Assembly: GCA_018267915.1 (NCBI GenBank)
Contig: JAFDXN010000060.1
Coordinates: forward strand, 62,001-126,000
Source of the DNA: Bacteroidota bacterium
Lineage (GTDB): Bacteria > Bacteroidota > Bacteroidia > Chitinophagales > Chitinophagaceae
Length of the DNA: 64,000 bases
Reading direction: 5' to 3'
The stretch's first letter is position 1, and each line of letters begins with the position of its first letter. Below, in pieces: positions 19,468-28,157 of this stretch. The position numbers were made by a program, and so were the translations under genes. The notes beneath the pieces were generated by a model, which was not told the DNA's origin, ran no database searches, and worked only from the letters and a program-made list of their open reading frames with translations.

Positions 19468-19983
19468 ATGCCTCAATCGCTGCCGCTTTCCAAACGACCT
19501 GTTGATATCGCACTGATCGTTTTCTTTATCATCAATCTTGGCTTCATTACCTATATAGTGGATATCGAGCAATTGGTTATCGCGCACCCGGAAAAATTTC
19601 AATACCCGGTGTGGCCACCAAAAAGTATGGTGGACCTGGTGCACTGGTATGGCAGCAATTTTGACCCTGTACTAATGGCGCGGCCGGCATGGTGGCGTGC
19701 TACAATATGGATCGATGCATTGTTCTTCGGGCCGTTCTACGCGGCGGCTATCTATGCATATGCGAAGGGAAAAAACTGGATACGCTTTGGCAGCATTGTG
19801 TGGGCATCAGTTATGCTCACAAATGTCACTATAATACTGTTTGAAGAATTTTGCGGCGAACATGTGACCCCCGCACCGGGCAGGGTGTTGCTGGCCAATG
19901 CGGCCTGGCTCATCTTTCCGGTTATAACATTATGGCGCATGTGGGGCTCGGTAAATCCCTTTTCTCCCAGGCAAGACTCATGA
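19468..19983 (+). CDS. EXPERA-domain membrane protein (TMEM97/emopamil-binding-like)
   Basis: 171 residues with four membrane segments (about 12-32, 75-95, 103-125, 138-158). The pattern WPPKSMVDLVHWYGSNFDP, then W-x5-WIDALFFGPFYAAAIYAYAKGKNWIR and FEEFCG, matches the EXPERA fold shared by eukaryotic TMEM97 (sigma-2 receptor), TM6SF and emopamil-binding protein, with acidic residues lining the membrane pocket. In eukaryotes these bind or isomerise sterols; the bacterial role is unknown. It lies 16 bp after the glycosylase gene and its end overlaps the convergent GH3 gene by 6 bp. Confidence 0.7.
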   Translation: MPQSLPLSKRPVDIALIVFFIINLGFITYIVDIEQLVIAHPEKFQYPVWPPKSMVDLVHWYGSNFDPVLMARPAWWRATIWIDALFFGPFYAAAIYAYAKGKNWIRFGSIVWASVMLTNVTIILFEEFCGEHVTPAPGRVLLANAAWLIFPVITLWRMWGSVNPFSPRQDS

Positions 19984-21543
19984 GCCCGCCGGTGCATGGA
20001 TAATGTGAACCTTTTGTGTTCCGATAAAGTTCAGCCAATCTTCCAATTGCTGTCCTTTGATCACGCGGGGGAATTTGTTCATCGCTCCTACTTTCCCCTT
20101 TGCATTCATATAGTCATAGAATACATTGCTGGGCAGTATCTCAACAAATATTTCTTTGAGGGCTGATGTTCGTTCCACCGCATAATCGTCATTAATATCG
20201 CAGAGGGTTTGATCAAGCAGCCTGCGCACTTCTTCAGGATCGACCGTGGGATCGTCGCAGCCAATATACCAGCGGTGGGCAAAGAGTGTATCGTATTTAA
20301 GTCCTTCTACAGTGAACTCGCGTATAGTTATTTTGAGCTTTTTCGAAACAGTGTCGATGGCCTTGTTCATATTATCCACCGACATGTGCTCGCCGCAGAG
20401 GCTGAGGAACTGCTTAGTGCGACCCGTGATGATGATCTCGTGTTCTTTTGGGTTGGTGAAGCGGATAACGTCGCCTATAACGTAGCGCCAGGCCCCTGAA
20501 CAGGTACTGATCATCACAGCGTAGTCGGTATTCTCCTGCACTTCATCGATCGTTAGTGTATTGGCGCCCGCTTTGGGGTTGCCATCCTCATCGAAGTTTT
20601 CGGAGGTGAAGGGTACGAACTCGAAGAAGATACCTGCATTGAGTACCAGCTTAATACCCGGAACGCCCGGCCTGGCCTGGAAACCAAAAGAGCCCTCGGA
20701 AGCCATGTAGGTCTCGATGAACTTGATGGGCTTACCCAATAGTTTTTTAAAGCTTTCCCGGTAGGGTTCGAACGACACGCCACCGTGTATATATATGGTG
20801 AGGTTGGGCCATATCTCGTGAATATTCTTTACGTTATGGTATTTGATGACCTGTTCCAGCACTATCTGTACCCAGGCCGGCACGCCGCAAATGGTACCCA
20901 CATCCCATTTTTTTGCATTGCGAACGATAAGCCTGATCCTGTCTTCCCATTTGGGGCGTTTTGATATACGCTGGCCCGGCTTGTAGAGCATGGCCGACAT
21001 CCAGCGGGGCATGTTCTTGGCGCTGATGCCGCTCATATCCCCTTCGTAGTATTCGCCGCGCTCAAAAAGAGAGGTAGTACCACCCAGCATCAGGATACCC
21101 TTTCCGAAAGCTGATGCGGGTACCTTGAAATCGGTCATGCTGTAGAGCTGCTTGAAACCCACCTTTTTGATAGACCGGATCATATCCTGTGTGACAGGTA
21201 TGTGCTTGCTGGCAGACTCGGAAGTGCCGGAGCTGAGCGCGAAGTACTTGACCTTGCCGGGCCATGTTACATTCTCCTCACCCTCGCGGCATCGATACCA
21301 CCATTGCTTATACATTTCGTTGTAAGTATAAACAGGCACCCGATCGCGGAAGGCCTTTACGAAATCAACCTCACGGCTGAGTATATTATTGAAACCGTAA
21401 TGTTTTCCGAACGCTGTATATTGACCGCGCTCCAGGAGCTGGCGGAGAGTGTGACGCTGATAAACTATGGGTGATGCTACAGGAAGATGAAATTTTTTCC
21501 TTACTTCTAATGAACGTGCTATAAGATTACCTAACAATGCCAT
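19978..21543 (-). CDS. GH3-family acyl-adenylate-forming enzyme
   Basis: 521 residues of the GH3 (auxin-responsive promoter) family, in plants acyl-acid amido synthetases that conjugate jasmonate or auxin to amino acids. Visible: RQLLERGQYTAFGKHYGF at the N-terminus, the ATP/AMP loop FALSSGTSESASKHIPVT (about 103), ETYMASEGSFGFQ (about 285), RYVIGDVIRFTNPKEHEIIITGR (about 352) and a C-terminal cap domain. Bacterial members are common in Bacteroidota, but the acyl substrate is not known. No biosynthetic partner genes are adjacent. Confidence 0.85.
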   Translation of the reverse strand: MALLGNLIARSLEVRKKFHLPVASPIVYQRHTLRQLLERGQYTAFGKHYGFNNILSREVDFVKAFRDRVPVYTYNEMYKQWWYRCREGEENVTWPGKVKYFALSSGTSESASKHIPVTQDMIRSIKKVGFKQLYSMTDFKVPASAFGKGILMLGGTTSLFERGEYYEGDMSGISAKNMPRWMSAMLYKPGQRISKRPKWEDRIRLIVRNAKKWDVGTICGVPAWVQIVLEQVIKYHNVKNIHEIWPNLTIYIHGGVSFEPYRESFKKLLGKPIKFIETYMASEGSFGFQARPGVPGIKLVLNAGIFFEFVPFTSENFDEDGNPKAGANTLTIDEVQENTDYAVMISTCSGAWRYVIGDVIRFTNPKEHEIIITGRTKQFLSLCGEHMSVDNMNKAIDTVSKKLKITIREFTVEGLKYDTLFAHRWYIGCDDPTVDPEEVRRLLDQTLCDINDDYAVERTSALKEIFVEILPSNVFYDYMNAKGKVGAMNKFPRVIKGQQLEDWLNFIGTQKVHIIHAPAGS

Positions 21544-21740
21544 TTTTGCCTGAGGGCTTAATAATTTGTTTTTCTAAACTGCCTACAAAATTAACCAATC
21601 CAACCTGCTTTTTCGGAGTTTGCATGTATATTAATAATAATATAATTAAGGTTTAACAATAAGTAAAAAGGCCAACGGACGCTATATTTTTACAGTTACC
21701 GCGCAAAATGAAGGGATGGTGTTTTTGGTTCATCCTTCGC

Positions 21741-21748
21741 TACCTTTG
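21741..21748 (+). promoter_or_regulatory. -7 box before dut
   Basis: TACCTTTG (perfect TAnnTTTG) ends 11 bp before the dut ATG, predicting a very short leader. A TTTG lies only 13 bp upstream, closer than usual. Confidence 0.5.
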
Positions 21749-21759
21749 CGCACACATTT

Positions 21760-22200
21760 ATGACCGTACAGATATCTATTGTCAACAAGTCGCCGCACGC
21801 GCTGCCTGAGTACCAGACTGAAGGTTCGGCAGGAATGGACCTTAGGGCCTGGCTACCCGAGCCCGTGTCGTTGCGGCCCATGGAGCGCAAACTGATACCA
21901 ACAGGCTTATATATGGCGCTGCCACAGGGCTATGAGGCGCAGATAAGGCCGAGAAGCGGCCTGGCAATAAAAAGGGGTCTAAGCCTTGTGAACACACCCG
22001 GTACAATAGATAGCGATTACAGGGGGGAGATAATGGTGCCGATCATCAACCTAAGCACCGAAGTGCAGGAACTGACGGACGGCGAACGGATAGCCCAGAT
22101 GATAATTGCCAAGTATGAGCGTGCGGAGTGGCTGCCGGCCGAGAGCCTGGATGAAACAGTGCGCGGCGCAGGCGGTTTCGGGCATTCGGGAACGCATTGA
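21760..22200 (+). CDS. dut: dUTP diphosphatase
   Basis: Hydrolyses dUTP to dUMP, keeping uracil out of DNA and feeding dTMP synthesis. 146 residues with all five trimeric dUTPase motifs: AGMDLRAW (1), [10 protein letters not shown] (2), [13 protein letters not shown] (3), GERIAQMII (4) and [10 protein letters not shown] (5). It is the first gene of a cluster dut / sugar nucleotidyltransferase / TPR protein / DUF4292 lipoprotein, an order recurrent in Bacteroidota. Confidence 0.97.
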   Translation: MTVQISIVNKSPHALPEYQTEGSAGMDLRAWLPEPVSLRPMERKLIPTGLYMALPQGYEAQIRPRSGLAIKRGLSLVNTPGTIDSDYRGEIMVPIINLSTEVQELTDGERIAQMIIAKYERAEWLPAESLDETVRGAGGFGHSGTH

Positions 22201-22240
22201 TAAATCAAAAGTCAAATTCAAAAAAGTTAAAAAGAAATCA

Positions 22241-23248
22241 ATGAACATTATTATTCCAATGGCGGGTATGGGCAAGCGAATGAGGCCGCATACCTTAACC
22301 ACCGCTAAGCCATTAATACCTATAGCAGGCAAGCCGATAGTGCAGCGCCTGGTAGAGGACATTGTAGCTACCTGCAATGAAAAGATCGATGAGATCGCTT
22401 TTATCATTGCTCCCAATTTTGGGAAGGAAGTAGAGGATCACCTGTTGAAGGTGGCTGAAGCGCTAGGCGCAAAAGGCAAAATTTGCTACCAGGAACAAGC
22501 GCTTGGCACTGCGCATGCAATATTGTGTGCTTCAGAAAGCCTGGATGGCAACGTATTCATTGCCTTTGCCGATACACTGTTCAAGGCCACGTTCCGTATC
22601 GACACCAGCAAGGACGCGATCGTCTGGACACAGCGCATCGACGACCCATCGGCCTTTGGCGTGGTGAAGCTCACGAATAATAACCAGATAGAAGCCTTTG
22701 TGGAAAAGCCCAAGGATTTCGTATCAGACCTGGCGATCATCGGGGTATATTACTTCAGGGATGGGCAAAGGCTGAAAAAGGAGTTACAGCGGCTGCTGGA
22801 TGAAGACATCAAGCTGAAGGGCGAATACCAGATAACCGATGCCATGGAGCATATGCTGCAAAATGGAGTGAAATTCTATATGGACCAGGTGGACGAATGG
22901 CTGGATTGTGGCAATAAGGATGCTACCGTGTACACTAACCAGCGGATACTGGATATAAAGAAAGATAAGGAGCCGTTAGTGTCGGACAGCCATAAGACTC
23001 AGAATGCGCTGATCATTCAACCCTGTTTCATAGGTGAGAATGTAAAGATCAGCAATTCGGTGATCGGCCCGTTCGTATCTCTCGAAGAGGGTGTGGAGGT
23101 CCACGATTCGCGTATTACCAACAGCATTGTGCAGGCTAACACTGTTGTTAAAAATGCTGTCATTGACAATTCCTTATTGGGTAAAAGCGTAAATTACAGC
23201 GGAAAGCCAAAGGAACTGAGCCTGGGCGATTTTTCAACGGAATCATGA
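22241..23248 (+). CDS. Sugar-phosphate nucleotidyltransferase
   Basis: 335 residues from ATG 22241. A start 135 bp upstream would run through the end of dut and add a basic non-homologous leader. MNIIIPMAGMGKRMRPHTL is the nucleotide-binding loop of the RmlA/GlmU-type nucleotidyltransferases, followed by AKPLIPIAGKPIVQRL. The acceptor region contains FVEKPKDF, and WLDCGNKDA lies near residue 222. The C-terminus is a short left-handed beta-helix (IGENVKISNSVIGPFVSLEE) as in GlmU or GlgC relatives. The sugar and nucleotide cannot be fixed; glucose-1-phosphate is likely. Its stop overlaps the next ATG (ATGA). Confidence 0.85.
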   Translation: MNIIIPMAGMGKRMRPHTLTTAKPLIPIAGKPIVQRLVEDIVATCNEKIDEIAFIIAPNFGKEVEDHLLKVAEALGAKGKICYQEQALGTAHAILCASESLDGNVFIAFADTLFKATFRIDTSKDAIVWTQRIDDPSAFGVVKLTNNNQIEAFVEKPKDFVSDLAIIGVYYFRDGQRLKKELQRLLDEDIKLKGEYQITDAMEHMLQNGVKFYMDQVDEWLDCGNKDATVYTNQRILDIKKDKEPLVSDSHKTQNALIIQPCFIGENVKISNSVIGPFVSLEEGVEVHDSRITNSIVQANTVVKNAVIDNSLLGKSVNYSGKPKELSLGDFSTES

Positions 23249-24978
23249 AGCTGCTGAGCCGGACAGGAATTCTCCGAACGATAATACTATTACCTGCAAG
23301 TTGTTTTGCACTTGGCGCCTATGGGCAAGACCTCAGCGTGCCCATCACCAGGGAAGAGGGCCGTGCAGATTCTATGTATTATGACGCGATAAAGGCGCGT
23401 ATGCTGGACGATGACAAGCAGGAAATGACCTTGCTACAGGGTGTGATAGCCATGAAGCCACAGGAAGCAGCACCCTATTACGACCTCTCCCGTCTTTACA
23501 TGAAGGAGAAGAACCTTGCGAAGGCAACAGAGAATGTAAAAAAAGCAATAGCCCTGAATGATAAGAACAAGTGGTATAAGGAACAGTATGCTAACATACT
23601 GGGCATGGATAACCACTATGAGGAGGCGGCGGACATTTATGGTGGGCTGGCAAAAACAGAGAAACAAAATAACGATTACCTTTTAAAAGCTTCTTTGTTG
23701 TATGAGCGCGCCGGTAAGCATAAGGAGGCGCTGGCGATACTGGATAAACTAATAGAAAAGACGGGGGACGACGAGAACTACCTGATGCAAAAGCAGCAGA
23801 TATACCTGAAGATGAACGACCTGGAGAGCGCTGCAAAGGTGACGCAAAGGCTGATAGACGACAATCCGACAGAAGGCCGCTACTATGTGTTGCTGGCAGA
23901 GATGTATGAAAATAATAAAGAGCCGCAGAAGGCCCTGGAAGTATACAAAAAAGCGCAGCAACAATTGCCCAATGATGCCGACATACAATTTGGTGTTGCC
24001 GAATATTACAGGCGCACTAATGACACGGTGAACTACAGTGCTTACCTTAAAAAACTGGTTACCAATAAAGACCTGGACGCTGAGGCGCAAATGGGCATGC
24101 TGATAGAGCTGATACAGCAGGCCGGCGACGATAGCCTGAAAAAGCAGGAGACGATAAAGATCGCGGATGGGCTGGCCAAACTCCACGATAGCAATGCGCA
24201 AGTGCAGGACATATATGGCCAGGTGTTGGTATTAAATGGCAAACCTGAAGAGGCGGCGCAGCAGTTCAAAAAGTCACTGGCTATAGACCAGTCGCACTTC
24301 GACGTTTGGCAAAGGTTGCTGTCTACCTATACAGCACGAAAGGACGCCGACTCGCTGATATTTTACAGCCGGAAAGCGATCAAGCTGTTCCCCAACCAGG
24401 CACTGGCCCATTTTATGAACGGGCTGGGTTATGTGAACAAAAAGGATAACCAGGCAGCCGAGAAGGCGATCAGCAGGGCTATAGACCTGCAAGGTGATGA
24501 TAATACCGGCCTCACTGCCGAGATGTACTCCACCCTGGGTGATGTTTATTACACCGACAGACAATATGCGCTATCGGATAGCTGCTATAACAAGGCAATA
24601 AAACTGCAGCCGGATGATGCGACGATGCTTAATAACTACAGCTATTACCTCTCGGAAAGAGGAACCAGGCTGGATGACGCAGAAAAAATGTCAAAACGCT
24701 CGCTGGAGCTAAGACCTAACGAACCCACCTTCCTGGATACTTATGGCTGGATACTTTATAAGCGCGGACAGTATGACAAAGCCAGGGAATATGTGGAGAA
24801 AGCTGTGGAGGGCAATAGGGAAAACGCGGACGCCACACTCTTTGAACACCTTGGCGACATCTATTATAAACTGAACAAAGCTGACAAGGCGCTGGAATAC
24901 TGGAAGAAAGCCAAAGAGAAAGGAAGCGAGAACCCGGAACTGGATAAAAAAATAAAAGACAAAAAGCTGTATGAATAA
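23245..24978 (+). CDS. Secreted tetratricopeptide-repeat protein
   Basis: 577 residues with a signal peptide (about 1-27, ending ALGAYGQD) followed by tetratricopeptide repeats over almost the whole length. Examples are AAPYYDLSRLYMKEKNLAKATENVKKAI near 74, YVLLAEMYENNKEPQKALEVYKKA near 215, and a well-conserved block from about 430 to 560. It probably acts as a periplasmic scaffold in envelope biogenesis. The ATG overlaps the preceding stop, and the gene overlaps the next by 8 bp, so the three are translationally coupled. Confidence 0.88.
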   Translation: MKLLSRTGILRTIILLPASCFALGAYGQDLSVPITREEGRADSMYYDAIKARMLDDDKQEMTLLQGVIAMKPQEAAPYYDLSRLYMKEKNLAKATENVKKAIALNDKNKWYKEQYANILGMDNHYEEAADIYGGLAKTEKQNNDYLLKASLLYERAGKHKEALAILDKLIEKTGDDENYLMQKQQIYLKMNDLESAAKVTQRLIDDNPTEGRYYVLLAEMYENNKEPQKALEVYKKAQQQLPNDADIQFGVAEYYRRTNDTVNYSAYLKKLVTNKDLDAEAQMGMLIELIQQAGDDSLKKQETIKIADGLAKLHDSNAQVQDIYGQVLVLNGKPEEAAQQFKKSLAIDQSHFDVWQRLLSTYTARKDADSLIFYSRKAIKLFPNQALAHFMNGLGYVNKKDNQAAEKAISRAIDLQGDDNTGLTAEMYSTLGDVYYTDRQYALSDSCYNKAIKLQPDDATMLNNYSYYLSERGTRLDDAEKMSKRSLELRPNEPTFLDTYGWILYKRGQYDKAREYVEKAVEGNRENADATLFEHLGDIYYKLNKADKALEYWKKAKEKGSENPELDKKIKDKKLYE

Positions 24979-25804
24979 ATTGCGGGCGGCCGTGATGGCG
25001 GTGCTTTTGATAATGGTGCTGCCGGCTTGCAAGGTGAAACAAAAAGCGGCGAAAAAAGAGACCCTCGCCGCTAACAAGGTGGCGGACAGTATTGCACTGG
25101 CCAACAAACTGAACGAGCAGATAGCCAATAAACAGGCGTTGATAGATAGCCTGAAGCCCGTCTGGAACCACGAGATCAACTATAAGACCTTTGCAGGCAA
25201 GGCAAAAATGCATTATGAGGCCGGTGATCAGAAGCAGGATTTTACAGCCAACATCAGGATACAAAAAGACCAGATCATCTGGGTATCGGCAACAGCGCTT
25301 GGTGGCATTGTACAAGTGGCGCGGATTTACATAACGCCTGACAGCTTTAAGATGATCAACTACCTGGATAAGTCGGTAACGATGATGACGCTGGCCCAGG
25401 CCGAGGCGCTATTGCCCACACCAATGGACTACTCCGTATTGCAAAATGTGATAGTTGGCAATGTGATGAGTAAAGCCAACCCGGTAAGTAATGCATTGAG
25501 CTTATCAGACTCATGGGTGCTAGCTACTGAAAATGACCGCTATGTACAAGAGGTGACCTACAACAAGGCTGACAGTGCAATCCGCCTTGAGCAGTTCACT
25601 GATAAGCGACAGGGTGGGCCTACGGCCAAGATACAGTATGCCAATTATGTACCTGTAGATAACAGGTTATTTTCGTTCAGCCGGGCCATCAATATGTCGA
25701 ATGCGGGAGTGAATTACTTCCTCGATATGAATTATACGAGCATGGACTTTGACAGGGTAATCGACTTTCCTTTTTCGATACCGAAAAACTATACTGTTAA
25801 GTAA
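24971..25804 (+). CDS. DUF4292 lipoprotein
   Basis: 277 residues with a lipoprotein signal (MVLPACK; lipidated Cys20). A basic, alanine-rich helix follows, then a beta-rich domain with FAGKAKMHYEAGDQKQDFTANIRIQKDQIIW, typical of DUF4292. The layout of a long curved sheet resembles LolA/LolB-type lipoprotein or lipid carriers, and DUF4292 has been suggested to be related; this is inference. It overlaps the TPR gene by 8 bp. In other Bacteroidota an EnvC-like M23 peptidase often follows; here it is absent and a DUF1232 gene comes next. Confidence 0.85.
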   Translation: MNKLRAAVMAVLLIMVLPACKVKQKAAKKETLAANKVADSIALANKLNEQIANKQALIDSLKPVWNHEINYKTFAGKAKMHYEAGDQKQDFTANIRIQKDQIIWVSATALGGIVQVARIYITPDSFKMINYLDKSVTMMTLAQAEALLPTPMDYSVLQNVIVGNVMSKANPVSNALSLSDSWVLATENDRYVQEVTYNKADSAIRLEQFTDKRQGGPTAKIQYANYVPVDNRLFSFSRAINMSNAGVNYFLDMNYTSMDFDRVIDFPFSIPKNYTVK

Positions 25805-25877
25805 CGGTGGGGTAGAGTTTGTTTAACATTACCTCAACATTAAGCGGGGTAAATTTGCATGAATAAATACCCCGGAT

Positions 25878-26186
25878 ATGCCGAAATTGATACCTGCGCG
25901 GCATGTGAAGTCTGCACGATACGCCTCACACCTGTTCCAAAGCCGCAGAACATTATTGCAAATGATGAAAGAGGCTTTTAGAGGCCGTTACAAAATGTCA
26001 TTGATCACTACCCTGGTGATGATACTTGCCCTTGCTTATGTTATATTTCCTTTTGACCTCGTGCCGGATTATATGCCCGTACTTGGCTGGATAGACGATG
26101 GCTTAGTGCTTTATCTCTTATTGAGGCGTTTGCATGCCGAGACGCATAGGTATAACAGGTACAAAGCAGCGGAAAGGCGGAGATAG
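25878..26186 (+). CDS. DUF1232 (YkvA-like) membrane protein
   Basis: 102 residues. The core ALAYVIFPFDLVPDYMPVLGWIDDGLVLYLLL (about 52-83) is the DUF1232 signature, with the PFDL-x-PD motif and a downstream DD. It is flanked by a basic N-terminus and a basic tail. One or two membrane segments. Function unknown; family members are small inner-membrane proteins. Confidence 0.85.
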   Translation: MPKLIPARHVKSARYASHLFQSRRTLLQMMKEAFRGRYKMSLITTLVMILALAYVIFPFDLVPDYMPVLGWIDDGLVLYLLLRRLHAETHRYNRYKAAERRR

Positions 26187-26194
26187 ATTCCTTC

Positions 26195-26653
26195 TTAATA
26201 TTTTACTTCTTTAGGAACAAACTTACTCACGTCGCCGCCGTTGCGAATGACGTCGCGGACCAGTGTGGAAGAAATGGTAGAGTAGTCGGGTGAGCAGGTG
26301 AGGAAGAGTGTTTCAATGCCGGGCTCAAGCATGCGGTTCATGTCGGCGATCGCTTTCTCATATTCGAAGTCACTTACATAGCGGATGCCGCGCAGAATAT
26401 ATGCGGCGTTGATCTTTTTGCAAAAGTCCACGGTCAATCCTTCGTAGCCGGCCACTTCTATGTGCGGCTCGTCTTTAAATATCTCTTTGAACCAGCCTGT
26501 GCGCTGCTCAATACTGAACATCGGTTGCTTGGATGAGTTGATGCCCACGCCAATGACCAGCTTGTCGAAAAGTGAAACTGCGCGTTTAATGACATCGACA
26601 TGCCCGAGTGTAATAGGATCAAAAGTGCCGGGAAATAAACAGATGCGTTGCAT
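26195..26653 (-). CDS. coaD: Phosphopantetheine adenylyltransferase
   Basis: Fourth step of coenzyme A synthesis: 4'-phosphopantetheine plus ATP gives dephospho-CoA. 152 residues of the nucleotidyltransferase fold with the T/HxGH element FPGTFDPITLGHVDVIKRA at the start, RGIRYVSDFEYE (about 88) and STISSTLVRDVIRNGGDVSKFVP near the end. The gene starts 3 bp after the rsmD stop, in an operon DUF3822-rsmD-coaD. The adjacency of rsmD and coaD is conserved in many bacteria. Confidence 0.97.
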   Translation of the reverse strand: MQRICLFPGTFDPITLGHVDVIKRAVSLFDKLVIGVGINSSKQPMFSIEQRTGWFKEIFKDEPHIEVAGYEGLTVDFCKKINAAYILRGIRYVSDFEYEKAIADMNRMLEPGIETLFLTCSPDYSTISSTLVRDVIRNGGDVSKFVPKEVKY

Positions 26654-26656
26654 ATA

Positions 26657-27202
26657 CTATTCAGCTGCGTTTGTAAAGAAAGTGAATACCGTGGTGCCGT
26701 AGTTTTTCATGCGTTTGAAATGCGGATGGTGCTGGTAATCATTACGTGGCGTATGCTCCAGTACAAATATACCATTTGGCGCCAACATATTTTTTTCGAA
26801 GACCAGCATGGGCAGGTCGTCGATATTCTGTAAAGCGTAGGGCGGGCCTGCAAAAATAAAATCATATTGATCGGTGCTTTGCTTCATGAATTTAAAAACA
26901 TCGCCCCGGATGATGTGCAGTATGTCTTCAATACCCAGTTCTTTGGCTGTTTTCTTTATAAAATTGATATTGCCCTGGTCACGCTCGATGAGGGTGAGGT
27001 CGGCAGCGCCACGCGAGGCCAGCTCGTAGCTGATGCTGCCCGTGCCACCGAAAATATCGCAGGTCTTTGCCCCTTCTATATCCATCATATTCTGCAGAAT
27101 ATTGAAGAGCCCTTCCTTAGCTATGTCTGTTGTGGGGCGGGCCGGCGTGCTAGTGGGTGGACTGAACCTGCGGCCGCTGAATGTGCCGCCTATAATGCGC
27201 AT
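26657..27202 (-). CDS. rsmD: 16S rRNA (guanine-966-N2)-methyltransferase with altered DPPY motif
   Basis: Methylates G966 of 16S rRNA using SAM. 181 residues; the family features RIIGGTFSGRRF, RPTTDIAKEGLFNIL, SAM loop DIFGGTGSISYE (about 49) and ERD are present. The catalytic (D/N)PP(Y/F) motif, normally DPPY in this family, reads GPPY here (FIFAGPPYAL, about 115-124). The glycine codon is GGC, one transition from the expected GAC. Activity is therefore uncertain. The start overlaps the end of the DUF3822 gene by 13 bp. Confidence 0.9.
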   Translation of the reverse strand: MRIIGGTFSGRRFSPPTSTPARPTTDIAKEGLFNILQNMMDIEGAKTCDIFGGTGSISYELASRGAADLTLIERDQGNINFIKKTAKELGIEDILHIIRGDVFKFMKQSTDQYDFIFAGPPYALQNIDDLPMLVFEKNMLAPNGIFVLEHTPRNDYQHHPHFKRMKNYGTTVFTFFTNAAE

Positions 27203-28032
27203 GCGTAGAGCTGTTGTAGCAGGTAGATAGTGCCCGTCCAGTTGCGATCATTGGTGCCTACATTGCCGGTGCCGTCTTTAAGATCCGGGAAGAACTGTGC
27301 AAGTTCATTTACAATAGTTGCAAGGCCCTTATTGGCCATGGTGCACTGCATGCCCATGCGCAGGGGCTCAATGTCGTTTTGCTTGCAAAGCAGTTTCACC
27401 TGGTAGGCGATGTCTTCGGCAGTGTCATATGGGAATACCTGGTGCCAGTGCAATGTACGATTGTTATACAATGTGGCGTAAACATGTTCGCTCGTGATGC
27501 AGCACTGCAAAGAGCATTCTGACTTATACGGCTTGTAAAACTGGTAGGCTGCGAAAGGCAGTATGCGGGCATTGCCAAAATAGCGGGTCATGAGGCTTTT
27601 GATAGTGCCCGGCCATGCATACATATAGTTGGCTTTGTCCTCGCGCAGGTGATGCTTGCTTATTATCTCATTCCCTTCTACGAAGTATATCTTCTTCATC
27701 CACTCTTCTGAAGCAGTTTCGTTAAACAGTACTTCGGGAACCACCATGCTCTTTTCGCCGGCTATGAAAGCTGCGGTAACCTTGTTTGGGTCGGCAAAGA
27801 GGGGCTCATTGATGAACTGGTGCTCGAAGAAATCGAGGATCCAGGCTGGGAGATTCTTTTTATAATCGCTATAGCGTATCATCAGCAGATCGCCATGCTC
27901 GCTAAAGCCTGCGATGGTCAAAGCACGGGGCATAAGGACACAAAGCACCCGCCTTACCTGGTTGATCAGCGAATCGCCACCGTGTGCATTGTAGACCTGC
28001 TGGCTTAAATTACTATTACTTATCTCTGTCAT
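27190..28032 (-). CDS. DUF3822 family protein
   Basis: 280 residues from ATG 28032 (a GTG 12 bp upstream is possible). It belongs to the DUF3822 family of Bacteroidota, whose fold resembles actin/PilM-like ATPases in outline. Visible: YKKNLPAWILDFFEHQFINEPLF, KVTAAFIAGEKSMVVPEVLF and a C-terminal WTGTIYLLQQLYACAL. It is the first gene of the operon with rsmD and coaD. No function is established. Confidence 0.78.
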   Translation of the reverse strand: MTEISNSNLSQQVYNAHGGDSLINQVRRVLCVLMPRALTIAGFSEHGDLLMIRYSDYKKNLPAWILDFFEHQFINEPLFADPNKVTAAFIAGEKSMVVPEVLFNETASEEWMKKIYFVEGNEIISKHHLREDKANYMYAWPGTIKSLMTRYFGNARILPFAAYQFYKPYKSECSLQCCITSEHVYATLYNNRTLHWHQVFPYDTAEDIAYQVKLLCKQNDIEPLRMGMQCTMANKGLATIVNELAQFFPDLKDGTGNVGTNDRNWTGTIYLLQQLYACAL

Positions 28033-28157
28033 AGATACGCACACAATTATAGAATATTTTTACGAGAATCGGGCATCACAAGGGCCAAACAACGCCATTG
28101 CAGATAGAAGGGGAACGATGTTTATGGGTTATCTTGTGCCGTTTTTGATAATTGATT

